The notes beneath the pieces were generated by a model. The model had not been told where the DNA came from and did not search any database. It worked only from the letters and a program-made list of their open reading frames with translations. A stretch of DNA of 40,447 bases from an uncultured Clostridia bacterium (GTDB lineage Bacteria; Bacillota; Clostridia; TANB77; CAG-508), in the NCBI GenBank assembly GCA_947624195.1, contig CANQJH010000014.1, positions 1-40,447 on the forward strand. Direction: 5' to 3'. Of this stretch, positions 13,535 to 22,090 are shown in pieces (positions within the stretch are counted from its first letter, which is position 1; each line of letters opens with the position of its first letter). The translations under genes and the position numbers were made by a program.

Positions 13535-13954
13535 ATGTTTAATCAACCTCTTAATTTTTTTAGTAACGGGAATGTGAGAACACTCAATTCAGGTTTTCCT
13601 CAGATGGCAGAAACCTTAACAGGGTGGGAATTTCCATTGACACTTCAAAAAATTAAACAAACAATTGAAAACGGACTTGTTACTAAAACATATCAAACCA
13701 TTAATTTTTTAGGTGTTGTTCAACCTTTAAAAGATGAACAATTACAGTTTTTAGATATTGGCGAAAGGTCTTGGGAGTGGTTATGGATTCACGCTAAAAG
13801 TGCTACTCTTAACCTTAACACTCAAGACAAAATAATATTTGAAAACAAACGATATAAAGTAATGAATAAAAAAGATTATCACCTTAACGGGTTTATTGAA
13901 TACTTTATATGTAGAGATTATGAAGACACGGAATTAATAAATAATGCAAGCTGA
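13535..13954 (+). CDS. Neck/head-closure-like protein, 139 aa
   Basis: ATG 13535 is preferred over an in-frame ATG at 13505, because AAAAGG sits just before it and the earlier one lies inside the upstream gene. Features G-V-V-Q-P-L-K-D-E-Q-L-Q-F-L, R-S-W-E-W-L-W-I-H-A-K and D-K-I-I-F-E-N-K-R-Y-K-V-M follow the plan of small beta-barrel head-closure/collar proteins (an axis with P-L then a measure of an I-x-Y-x-V strand). It overlaps the next gene. Assigned by layout and position. Confidence 0.6.
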   Translation: MFNQPLNFFSNGNVRTLNSGFPQMAETLTGWEFPLTLQKIKQTIENGLVTKTYQTINFLGVVQPLKDEQLQFLDIGERSWEWLWIHAKSATLNLNTQDKIIFENKRYKVMNKKDYHLNGFIEYFICRDYEDTELINNAS

Positions 13955-14516
13955 ATTAGATGTTATTTTATGTAGTTTAATTAAAGAATATATGGCTTTA
14001 CCTGATAATTATGGGGTAGATAAAGACGGAAATGAGATTCCGTGCATAATTATCAAAGGACAAAACATTAAATTGCATAATACCCCGCATCTGCAAATAA
14101 CAGTTGGAATTATTAATTCTAATATTTATGCTAATAACACAGAATTTATAAACAATGGGACTTTAGAAAAACCAGACTATGCTGAATCTGTTTGTATGAA
14201 TGAACAAGCAACAGTTCAGATTGATGTTTATTCTGCAAACAACGAAGCAAGAACGAGGTATAAAGAAGTGCAAGCTTGCCTAACATCTTACTTAGCGCAA
14301 CAGTATCAAGAAAAATATCAATTTAGATTAAGTCAGATTTCAGATGCAACGAATACAACAGGGCTTGACGGAGCAAGCTATTTAAACAGATATACAATAA
14401 GGTTTAATGCTTTAACTTGGTTTAATAAAATAACTCAGATTAGTTATTATGACAAGTTTTCAATGGAAGCATACAACGAAGAAGGAAAATTTTTTGAATC
14501 GTCAATACAAGATTAG
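13944..14516 (+). CDS. Tail-terminator-like protein, 190 aa
   Basis: ATG 13944 overlaps the preceding stop. It contains P-H-L-Q-I-T-V-G-I-I near residue 48 and A-T-V-Q-I-D-V-Y-S-A-N-N-E-A near residue 90, followed by helix R-Y-K-E-V-Q-A-C-L-T-S-Y-L and strand Y-T-I-R-F-N-A-L. This alternation (strand, long helix, strand) immediately before the sheath is typical of tail terminators that cap the tube. There is no enzymatic motif. The call is moderate. Confidence 0.55.
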   Translation: MQAELDVILCSLIKEYMALPDNYGVDKDGNEIPCIIIKGQNIKLHNTPHLQITVGIINSNIYANNTEFINNGTLEKPDYAESVCMNEQATVQIDVYSANNEARTRYKEVQACLTSYLAQQYQEKYQFRLSQISDATNTTGLDGASYLNRYTIRFNALTWFNKITQISYYDKFSMEAYNEEGKFFESSIQD

Positions 14517-14530
14517 AAAGGTAAAAGAAA

Positions 14531-16699
14531 ATGACAAAGGGCAATATAGCTTTATCAAATACTATTAATATCTCCCTTCCAAGTATTCCTCAAGGGTTAG
14601 GAGATTTTAATACTAACAATGTTTATTTATTTACAAATGAAAAACCGTTATCAGTTAATCCATATATCTGGGGTATTAGTGCAGAAGATATTATTAATGA
14701 ATATGGCGCAAATAGTAAAACTGCACGAATAGGAAACTATTTATTTACATCTTCTCAAAATTTAAGAAGTGGCAGAGGTCAAGTTTTAGTATTTCCATAT
14801 AACGGCGTAGATGCTACAAGTTCAACTTTAACAACAGAAGCATTAACAGAAGATGATATTATTAACTTTCAACAGATTACAAACGGCACTTTTACCATAG
14901 TGATTGACGGTACAACTTATAACCCCGTTGACCTTGATTTTAGTGCCGTTAATAGTGTTTCAGACATAGTAACTGTATTAAATAATATCGGCTTAGATTG
15001 TAATATATCAGTTGTTAATAATAATCAAATACAATTCCAGTCAAGACGCTTTGGAAAAGATGGTTCTATTGTTTTAAAAGAAACAAATGAAATTGACTTA
15101 TACGGTGCTGATTATTTAGGAATAGCAACCGCACAAAAAGGGGCAGGAGTTGAAGCAACGGCAGGTTATACAACAACTGAACCTTTAACAGAAAATGTTG
15201 GCAATTTTGCTTCTGTTTCCGATGGTGTTTTAACTTTATCTATTGACGGTCAAACACAAACAATAACAGGGCTTGACTTTCAATCAGCATCAACTGTTGA
15301 ATTAATTATGGGAGTTATTCAAGCAAAACTTGAAAATGTAACACTTTCAACAGAAGAAACAGACAAAATTAAATTTACTAACGCTACTTTGGGTGGTACA
15401 AGCAAAATAGAATTGGTTGAAACTGTCGGACAAAGAGGAACAGACATATATGGTGTTGATTACTTAGACGGCGAAACACAATATATAATGTATGGCACTA
15501 ACGCTTCAAGTGCATATATAACTACTCCTGAAATAACTGTAGAAAACTTTAATGATGTTTCTAAAGGTACATTCACAATAACAATAGACGGAGAAGAAAC
15601 ACAACCCAAAAACTTAAACTTTACTAAAGTAGAAACTATTAATGATATAGTTACCGTATTGAATGGTGCAGGGTTAAATTGTGGTATAGCAGTAGTAGAA
15701 GAAAATAAGATTCAATTTACTACACCGACCGCAGGAACTAAAGGTTCAATTGAAATTAAAGAAACACAAATTGATTCAAACGGCACTGACATATACGAAG
15801 CTCCGTATCTAAATGGTATAACCGCAGTTAGTGTTCTCGGTGTTAATTCATCTGGTACAACTTTACAAGATGCTTTATTACAAGCTCAAGAAGTGTCATA
15901 TTGTGGTGGTATTATGACTACTCAATATCTAGAAAATGACGCTATTTTAAATAACTCAAAATATATTCAAGGTACAGACCATATCTATTTTGAAGTAACT
16001 CAATCTTTAGATAATATTGCTATCTTGGGTAATGAAATAAAATCTAATTCTTTAACAAAAACAAGACTTTTAGCATATAGCTCAAATGGTGCTATAGGTG
16101 CAAAACAAGCTCTTGCTTCTTATGTTACTGTTGCGCAATCTGTTAACTATTCAGGTGCTAACACAGTTCTGACAATGAACTTAAAAGAATTAGGTGGAAT
16201 CACTCCTGATACTAACTTGAATCAAACTTATTATAACTTAGCTGAACAATATGGGGTTGATATTTATGCTTCTACAGAAGGTGTAAATTGTGTATATTCT
16301 TTCGATAACGGATATTATACAGACGAAGCAACAACAGATTTATGGTTAAAGAAAAGCCTTCAAGTAAACGGATTCAATTATTTAAGAGAAACTAAAACTA
16401 AAATACCTCAAACAGAAACAGGTATGATTGGCTTAAAATCTGCTTATGAACAATCTTGTATATCAGGGGTAAGAAATGGTTCTTTTGCTCCTGGTACTTG
16501 GAACGACGCAATTCCTTTTGGTAATCCTGATGATTTTTTAAGAAACATTCAAGAACAAGGATATTATATTTATTCTTTACCTATTACACAACAAGAACAA
16601 GCGGAAAGAGAAAAGAGAATCGCTCCAGTAGTTCAGATTGCTTTAAAAAGAGCTGGCGCAATACATTCAAGTGACGTTATTGTCAATATACAAAGATAA
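14531..16699 (+). CDS. Tail sheath protein (DUF3383) with triplicated domain
   Basis: A 722-aa contractile sheath with leader AGAAAGG. The N-terminal sheath fold starts S-L-P-S-I-P-Q-G-L-G-D-F. Three copies of a roughly 100-residue domain follow (about 101-200, 212-320, 330-435). Each runs from G-x-x-T-I-x-I-D-G through D/N-F to a closing Y-L-D/N-G-type turn. The fourth quarter (about 445-722) is the sheath core, ending in L-K-R-A-G-A-I-H-S-S-D-V-I-V-N-I. The repeats would form surface knobs on the sheath. A fourth copy lies in baseplate J at 23265. Confidence 0.9.
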   Translation: MTKGNIALSNTINISLPSIPQGLGDFNTNNVYLFTNEKPLSVNPYIWGISAEDIINEYGANSKTARIGNYLFTSSQNLRSGRGQVLVFPYNGVDATSSTLTTEALTEDDIINFQQITNGTFTIVIDGTTYNPVDLDFSAVNSVSDIVTVLNNIGLDCNISVVNNNQIQFQSRRFGKDGSIVLKETNEIDLYGADYLGIATAQKGAGVEATAGYTTTEPLTENVGNFASVSDGVLTLSIDGQTQTITGLDFQSASTVELIMGVIQAKLENVTLSTEETDKIKFTNATLGGTSKIELVETVGQRGTDIYGVDYLDGETQYIMYGTNASSAYITTPEITVENFNDVSKGTFTITIDGEETQPKNLNFTKVETINDIVTVLNGAGLNCGIAVVEENKIQFTTPTAGTKGSIEIKETQIDSNGTDIYEAPYLNGITAVSVLGVNSSGTTLQDALLQAQEVSYCGGIMTTQYLENDAILNNSKYIQGTDHIYFEVTQSLDNIAILGNEIKSNSLTKTRLLAYSSNGAIGAKQALASYVTVAQSVNYSGANTVLTMNLKELGGITPDTNLNQTYYNLAEQYGVDIYASTEGVNCVYSFDNGYYTDEATTDLWLKKSLQVNGFNYLRETKTKIPQTETGMIGLKSAYEQSCISGVRNGSFAPGTWNDAIPFGNPDDFLRNIQEQGYYIYSLPITQQEQAEREKRIAPVVQIALKRAGAIHSSDVIVNIQR

Positions 16700-16728
16700 C
16701 TTATATAATATAGAAAGGATAAAATAAA

Positions 16729-17181
16729 ATGGCAGTTTATTCCCTTACGGGCAAAGATACAATAATTATAAATAATATTCCTTTAAATAATTTTGCTAAT
16801 GGTGATATAGGTACATTGGAAGTACCTAACAACTTGTTTGAAATGGCAACAGGTTCAGACGGGAACACAATATTTGCACTTGATGAAAGCGGACAAAATG
16901 CAAACTTAACTGTTAGAGTCTTAATGTCTTCTAATGACGACAAGAGATTAAACGGTCTGATTCCTCAATCCAATGACTTCGCAAGAACTGTTTTATTAAC
17001 TGGTTCTGTTGTTAAACAAGTTGGTGACGGCGCAGGTAATGTATCTTATAACACTTATTTATTAGCAGGCGGTATGATAAGAAAACTTCCTGATATTAAA
17101 TCGAATGTAAACGGAGATACAGAACAAGCAGTTGTAACTTATCAAATAAGTTTTGCAAATGGTAAGCGTAATATAGTATAA
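16729..17181 (+). CDS. Tail tube protein (DUF3277-like)
   Basis: A 150-aa protein after the sheath, with leader AGAAAGGATAAAATAAA. Features Y-S-L-T-G-K-D-T-I-I-I-N-N, F-A-N-G-D-I-G-T-L-E-V-P-N, R-V-L-M-S-S-N-D-D-K and Q-A-V-V-T-Y-Q-I-S-F-A-N match DUF3277, the usual partner of DUF3383 sheaths. It forms the inner tube. Its strong SD fits high expression. Confidence 0.85.
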   Translation: MAVYSLTGKDTIIINNIPLNNFANGDIGTLEVPNNLFEMATGSDGNTIFALDESGQNANLTVRVLMSSNDDKRLNGLIPQSNDFARTVLLTGSVVKQVGDGAGNVSYNTYLLAGGMIRKLPDIKSNVNGDTEQAVVTYQISFANGKRNIV

Positions 17182-17206
17182 TAATATAAAATAGAGGGGA
17201 TTTTAT

Positions 17207-17674
17207 ATGTTAGAATTTAAAGCAACCAACTCAAAAAGAAACATAGTTATAAACTATGCTTCATATAAAGATGCAGTACATTTGAAAAAATGTATCCTTA
17301 ATGAAATAATAAAATATCCGATGGGATTAAAATTAAAAGGTGAAGGTACAAACGCACTGGGACAAGATTTAGACGTTACGCAATTATTTGATTTTATCAA
17401 AAATGTTATAATCTCTATGGATATCTCAGAAGAATTAAACAATGCTATTTTTCAATGTTTAAGTGTATGTACTTGGGATTTGAAAAAAATAACAATGGAT
17501 TTATTCGACGAATTTCCTGAAATAAGAGAAGATGAATACGAGATAAAATTTAAATGTATTGAAGAAAACCTAAAACCTTTTATAAAAAGCCTATCTTCAC
17601 AGTGGAAAATATATGCTCCGAAGATAGGCGGAAACCAAGTGTTAAGTCAACTATTGATGTCACAGAACAGTTAA
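17207..17674 (+). CDS. Tail assembly chaperone, short form
   Basis: A 155-aa helical protein between tube and tape measure, the standard place for the tail chaperone (gpG-like). It is translated from ATG 17207 behind GAGGGGA. The final 48 codons overlap a -1 frame (open 17563-17829) that encodes a different C-terminal domain, and a stem-loop lies in the overlap, so a fraction should shift to give the long form. It binds the tape measure during tube assembly. Confidence 0.75.
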   Translation: MLEFKATNSKRNIVINYASYKDAVHLKKCILNEIIKYPMGLKLKGEGTNALGQDLDVTQLFDFIKNVIISMDISEELNNAIFQCLSVCTWDLKKITMDLFDEFPEIREDEYEIKFKCIEENLKPFIKSLSSQWKIYAPKIGGNQVLSQLLMSQNS

Positions 17675-17829
17675 TATATATGCTTGCTAAAGCAGGGTGG
17701 TGGGGCGCTTCCCCCTCGAGCGTTTCTTCCGCTCCAGTAGATGAAGTTATAAACGCTTTTTATTATGAACAGTTCTGTAATGATTACTTAAAAGCTGAAT
17801 TTGAATTGAATAAGAATAATAAAAGATGA
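17207..17829 (+). CDS. Tail assembly chaperone, -1 frameshift long form
   Basis: A -1 shift after Lys127 (AAA 17585-17587) would fuse residues 1-127 to 80 residues read from 17587 to the stop at 17827-17829, about 207 aa in all. The second part has no ATG start of its own in a good context. It contains D-V-T-E-Q-L-I-Y-M-L-A-K-A-G-W-W-G and A-P-V-D-E-V-I-N-A-F-Y-Y-E, a real protein-like sequence of the kind seen in chaperone T-domains. Frameshifted chaperones at this place are general in tailed phages. Confidence 0.7.
17584..17629 (+). other. Programmed -1 frameshift signal
   Basis: The 0-frame heptamer A-AAA-AGC (17584-17590) allows the P-site tRNA-Lys to re-pair after slipping back one base. 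A perfect 10-bp stem follows at once, GCCTATCTTC (17589-17598) with GAAGATAGGC (17620-17629) and a 21-base loop. The spacer is shorter than usual and the A-site re-pairing is imperfect. T-TTT-ATA at 17578-17584 is an alternative slip point with a 4-base spacer. Confidence 0.55.
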
Positions 17830-19397
17830 AATTAGGTGAATTATTTGTTCAATTAGGGGTTAAAGGTAATACCGACCCTCTTAATAAAACAATCAAACAA
17901 CTTGAAGAAGCAAAAAAGAAACTTGCTGAGAATAAGCAGGAAGCTCAAGATACTGCTAAAAAATATGAACAGTTATCAAAGTATCTAAATGATTTAAAAA
18001 ACGCTTCCAGCGCTCAAGAAAAAGCTCTCATTAAAAAAACTTTTGCTGAAAAAGTTAATATTGCTAATATTGATAAACAATTAAGAAAAACTAATGAGCA
18101 ATTAAATGTAAATAAAAAACAAGGTCAAAGTCTTTCATTACTTGGTAATGTAATGAGAGGTAACGTAAGCGGTGCTTTAAAAATGGCAGGGGCTTTGGGG
18201 GTATTTGTAAGCAGTGCCATAATAGCTTATAGAACCGTTGACCGATTAATTAACAGTTTAGCTTCTGCCAATCAAGGTATGATAAACTTCCAAAGGCAGA
18301 CGGGTATAAGTTTTGCAAGTTTAAATAAATATGCTTCCGCAAGTGCAAGCGTAAATTATAATGCTACACCTGAACAGACTGCACGAACAATGCAGACTTT
18401 GGCGCAGAATTTGTATGATATTCGTATGGGTAGAGGGGACATAAGTCCTTATCAAGAATTAGCCTTTGTAGGCGGTAAACCTTTTAACCCTATGAATATG
18501 AGCGTTGACGAACTTATTGAAAATGTAAGAGAAGCAATAAAAGGCGTTGACGATGTACAAGCAACTAATATAATAACTCGTATGGGATTTACTCCAGACG
18601 ATTTATTAATGTTGCGTATGACACGTGAAGAAATAGAACAAATAAACGGTTTATTCTTAACTGGTGTAGAAAGAGAAAAAATGAATTATTATTCATTACA
18701 GTTAAAAAAATTCCGTTTAGAGTGGCAATTATTAAAAGATAGAGCCTTACTAGGCATCTTACCTACTTTTGTAAAAATATCAGAAAAATTAAATATATGG
18801 GTTAAGACACTAAGCAAACTTGGACAAGGAATGTCCGCAATTAATAGAGCTTTTCAAGATTGGCAGGAATCGTCACAAGGTGCGCAACTTGCTATAAAAA
18901 GTTTAGGCGTAGTTTTAGTAGGCTTATTGGCTTATTTCCACCCAGTAATAGCAGGATTAACCGCTTTATATCTAATATTGGAAGATTTGGCTTATTGGTA
19001 TTTAGGGGGTGGTTCTCTGTTTAAAAATATGTGGGAAGGTTTAACCTCTGGTATGGATTCATTCTTTGATAAAATGAAAGCAAAACTGGAAAGTATATGT
19101 CCTGATTGGTTAAAATGGTTAATTAATACTTTTAATAATAATCCTACAGAAACACCTCAAAATGAAAATAATTCATTTGGTGGAAATATATTAAAACAAG
19201 GTTTAACTGCTTTATCTAGTCCTTTAATGTTATATGGTACTACTGCTATGGCAATAGGGGGCTTAGCAGGAACTTCTAATAATATTACTACAAATAATAA
19301 TATGACTGTTTACACATCAAAGAACGGTAAAGAATTTACAAGTGGAATGAATGATTATAACACAGTTATTAAAGAAATACTACCGACGGTGAGATAA
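17826..19397 (+). CDS. Tape measure protein, 523 aa
   Basis: ATG 17826 overlaps the chaperone stop (ATGA). The first 110 residues are a charged coiled coil (L-E-E-A-K-K-K-L-A-E-N-K-Q-E-A), then a hydrophobic segment A-G-A-L-G-V-F-V-S-S-A-I-I-A near residue 122, and a second strongly hydrophobic stretch S-L-G-V-V-L-V-G-L-L-A-Y-F-H-P-V-I-A-G-L near 360. This is the tape-measure plan. At 523 residues it is short, implying a short tail (on the usual 1.5 A per residue rule, below about 80 nm). Confidence 0.85.
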   Translation: MKLGELFVQLGVKGNTDPLNKTIKQLEEAKKKLAENKQEAQDTAKKYEQLSKYLNDLKNASSAQEKALIKKTFAEKVNIANIDKQLRKTNEQLNVNKKQGQSLSLLGNVMRGNVSGALKMAGALGVFVSSAIIAYRTVDRLINSLASANQGMINFQRQTGISFASLNKYASASASVNYNATPEQTARTMQTLAQNLYDIRMGRGDISPYQELAFVGGKPFNPMNMSVDELIENVREAIKGVDDVQATNIITRMGFTPDDLLMLRMTREEIEQINGLFLTGVEREKMNYYSLQLKKFRLEWQLLKDRALLGILPTFVKISEKLNIWVKTLSKLGQGMSAINRAFQDWQESSQGAQLAIKSLGVVLVGLLAYFHPVIAGLTALYLILEDLAYWYLGGGSLFKNMWEGLTSGMDSFFDKMKAKLESICPDWLKWLINTFNNNPTETPQNENNSFGGNILKQGLTALSSPLMLYGTTAMAIGGLAGTSNNITTNNNMTVYTSKNGKEFTSGMNDYNTVIKEILPTVR

Positions 19398-20257
19398 TGG
19401 CACTATATAGTCAAGCTTATTCTAATTTAGTTAGGGAAGTTGTTAAAGAATCAACAACAGATAAATTAAATAATTGGGCGTCACAAACTAACAGAGATGT
19501 TATAGACGAGCCAGTCGCTCTATTTGCACAAGTTGACGGGAGCGGTAAATTTGGAAGCATTTATCTGTTTAGTAAATTTGGACAATATCAATCTTGTAGT
19601 TTGACTTCTCAATCTGATATCACCGACCATTACACAGAATCAAACTATCATATAAACGACCACTGGGCGTTAAGACCTGAAAAATATACTTTAACTGGAT
19701 TAATAGGTGAAGTTATTTTCACACCTACTCAGGGTATAGCGTCAGGTTATGTACAAAAAGGCAAAGACCTTTTAAGTCCCTTAGAGTTTTTAGCTCCGAC
19801 ACTTGAAAGTTATACGCAATCAGCGGTAAACCTTACAAAACAATTAGAAGAAAATATCGTAAGATATGAAAATGTAGCAAAAAACGCTTTAAAAAGTGTG
19901 AATATAGCTCAAGAAGTGGAAACTTCCAACCAACAATATATAATACAACAGTTAAGAACTTTGAGAGATAATAGACAACTAGTAAAAGTATTTACTCCTT
20001 ATGGTCCTATGTCAAATATGGCTATAGAGAGTGTAAACGTAGGTCAACAGAATACTAAATATCAATCAAGTTTAGAAGTAACATTAAAACAATGGTTTGA
20101 AGTCGGAGTACAAACAAGAACGGCAACTGATGAAGAAAAAGCAGAACTTGTAAAAGTTCAACAAGGTTTGTTAAAACAACAAGGACTTGCAGGAACTTCA
20201 AATATAACTTTGGGTAATTCAAATTTATTAAATATATATAATGCAATAACAAAATAA
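19397..20257 (+). CDS. Baseplate/tail-tip protein (DUF6046/Dit-like)
   Basis: A 286-aa protein overlapping the tape measure stop by one base. It has a beta-rich N-terminal half (V-A-L-F-A-Q-V-D-G, Y-T-L-T-G-L-I-G-E-V-I-F-T) and later L-V-K-V-F-T-P-Y-G-P-M-S-N-M-A-I-E-S-V-N followed by S-S-L-E-V-T-L-K-Q-W, the strand pattern of LysM-less XkdN/Dit-type distal tail parts in phages with DUF3383 sheaths. It probably links the tube end to the hub. No catalytic motif. Confidence 0.6.
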   Translation: MALYSQAYSNLVREVVKESTTDKLNNWASQTNRDVIDEPVALFAQVDGSGKFGSIYLFSKFGQYQSCSLTSQSDITDHYTESNYHINDHWALRPEKYTLTGLIGEVIFTPTQGIASGYVQKGKDLLSPLEFLAPTLESYTQSAVNLTKQLEENIVRYENVAKNALKSVNIAQEVETSNQQYIIQQLRTLRDNRQLVKVFTPYGPMSNMAIESVNVGQQNTKYQSSLEVTLKQWFEVGVQTRTATDEEKAELVKVQQGLLKQQGLAGTSNITLGNSNLLNIYNAITK

Positions 20258-20269
20258 TTGGATATTATA

Positions 20270-20614
20270 ATGAAACAAATAGACACTTTAACAAATGATG
20301 CAAAACAATCTTTTCAAGTCCCGTTAGATGATGGCGGAACAGTATATTTTAACTTATATTTTGCTATTACTCAAAAGTCTTGGTTTTTTGATTTCACCTA
20401 TGGGGATTATATCTGTAATGGTTCAAGAGTTGTTTTAACACCGAATGCCATAAGACACTTAAAAAATATTTTACCTTTTGGTATAGCTTTTATGGATGAA
20501 CATTTTATAGAACCTTATAGCTTACAAGATTTTGCAAATGGTAGAATAAAAATGTATATCTTGAATCAAGAAGAAGTTTTACAGATAGAGGATGAAGTTT
20601 ATAATGTCGGGTAA
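20270..20614 (+). CDS. Baseplate plug-like protein (DUF6983 type)
   Basis: A 114-aa protein. ATG 20270 is chosen over the in-frame TTG at 20258, since only the ATG has an SD-like GGA at proper distance. Beta-rich, with V-Y-F-N-L-Y-F-A-I-T-Q-K-S-W-F-F-D-F-T-Y-G near residue 25 and R-I-K-M-Y-I-L near the end, as in small baseplate plug proteins found between the distal tail and hub genes of simple contractile phages. It overlaps the next gene start. Confidence 0.6.
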   Translation: MKQIDTLTNDAKQSFQVPLDDGGTVYFNLYFAITQKSWFFDFTYGDYICNGSRVVLTPNAIRHLKNILPFGIAFMDEHFIEPYSLQDFANGRIKMYILNQEEVLQIEDEVYNVG

Positions 20615-22085
20615 TTATACCTTATATGGCGGAATATCTAATATAGACTATGAACATCAATGTATATGGCAGATGTCTGTCACATATTTTGAAACTATAA
20701 ACGATAAACAACAAGCCGTAACTACTACAGTAGGATATCCTTTAACAGTAAACTTTAATATAAAAAGAGATACTTTTGCAGATGCTAATAAAGCAACTTT
20801 TGAAATAATAAATTTAGCTCCAGGAACAAGAGAAAGTAACGCTTTTTTACAAGACCAGTTTAATACCGATAAACTTAAAATTGTTAGCTTTTCAGCAGGA
20901 TATAACGGTAATTTGATAGAATGTTTTAAAGGTTATATCTTACAAAGCTATTCAGAACGTCAAGGAGTTAACGTTGTTACCCGTATGCAATGCCTTGACC
21001 TAGGTACAAACGCAACAAACTATATTAATGTTACGATTGAAGCAGGAACTACCCGACAAGAAGCTTATAACATTATTTTACAAAACTGCAAAAATCTAAC
21101 CGCAGGAAAATGTGGAGTTTTAGAGGGAATATATGAAACACCCGTCACTATCTCGGGTACTCCTTTAGAAGCTTTAAACCAGATAACCGAGGGACATACT
21201 TTTATTGATAATGGTGTAGTTAATACACTTATGAATAATGAGAGTTTAGATATAGGAGTCCAGATATTAAGTCCATATTCAGGGTTATTAAGTACACCTC
21301 AAAGGCGAGATACACAGATAATAGCAGAAGGATTATTGAATCCGTCTGTATTTGTAGGTCAATTATTAGAGATACAAGACCCAGTTTTTAAAGTTTTTAA
21401 CGGAACATATTTTGTATGTGGTTTTAATCATTCTGGAACTATTTCAGCGACGGTATGTGGTCAAAGAAGAACAGTTTATAATTTATTGATAGGTGCTTAT
21501 CTACCTGAAAGTAATTATAGTTTAACTACACCGACACAAGGTTCTAAGGCTCCGAAAAATTATTATAAAGTTACAGATAATAACAAGATAGAACCAGTAA
21601 GCGGAGTATTACAAGAAGATGCGATAGGGATATATAATTATATTCAAAGTCACAATGGAGCTATACCGAATGTTAAAATAACTAAAAATATATCAGCTAT
21701 TGAATTATTTGGGCATCAAAACACAAATGATGAGAGAATAAGAGAATTAAAAGTAGAATATATAAGCAATGCAATAACCATTGCTAAAAAATTACAGGCT
21801 TTTGTAGATGCTTATACACCTGGGGCAATATTAGAAATTACGAGCGGTTGGCGGTCTGTTGAAAATAATAATAGATATGCTAATGCTTCAAAAGAATCAG
21901 CTCACTTAAGAGGTTCAGCGATTGATTTTAGATATGCCAATATGAATACTTTAGCAATATTTAATAATATATATGATAAGTTATGGGACAAATTCACTTA
22001 TAGATTTTTCCCGACGGCAGGGAAACCGCCTGTTATTCACGTACAAACCACTTTTGGAAAAGGCGGAGCGCCGAGAAAGAGTTAG
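20604..22085 (+). CDS. Baseplate hub fused to M15 peptidase
   Basis: A 493-aa protein. The start at ATG 20604 (M-S-G-N-Y) is preferred to ATG 20592, which abuts its own GAGG. Residues 1-310 are a gp27/gp44-like hub (F-N-I-K-R-D-T-F-A-D-A-N, L-I-E-C-F-K-G-Y-I-L, V-T-R-M-Q-C-L-D). Residues about 340-493 are a peptidase M15 domain: S-G-W-R-S-V-E-N-N-N, S-A-H434-L-R-G-S-A-I-D441-F and V-I-H479-V-Q, the three zinc ligands. M15 enzymes cut peptidoglycan peptides, so the tail tip can open the wall on entry. Confidence 0.85.
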   Translation: MSGNYTLYGGISNIDYEHQCIWQMSVTYFETINDKQQAVTTTVGYPLTVNFNIKRDTFADANKATFEIINLAPGTRESNAFLQDQFNTDKLKIVSFSAGYNGNLIECFKGYILQSYSERQGVNVVTRMQCLDLGTNATNYINVTIEAGTTRQEAYNIILQNCKNLTAGKCGVLEGIYETPVTISGTPLEALNQITEGHTFIDNGVVNTLMNNESLDIGVQILSPYSGLLSTPQRRDTQIIAEGLLNPSVFVGQLLEIQDPVFKVFNGTYFVCGFNHSGTISATVCGQRRTVYNLLIGAYLPESNYSLTTPTQGSKAPKNYYKVTDNNKIEPVSGVLQEDAIGIYNYIQSHNGAIPNVKITKNISAIELFGHQNTNDERIRELKVEYISNAITIAKKLQAFVDAYTPGAILEITSGWRSVENNNRYANASKESAHLRGSAIDFRYANMNTLAIFNNIYDKLWDKFTYRFFPTAGKPPVIHVQTTFGKGGAPRKS

Positions 22086-22090
22086 AATAA

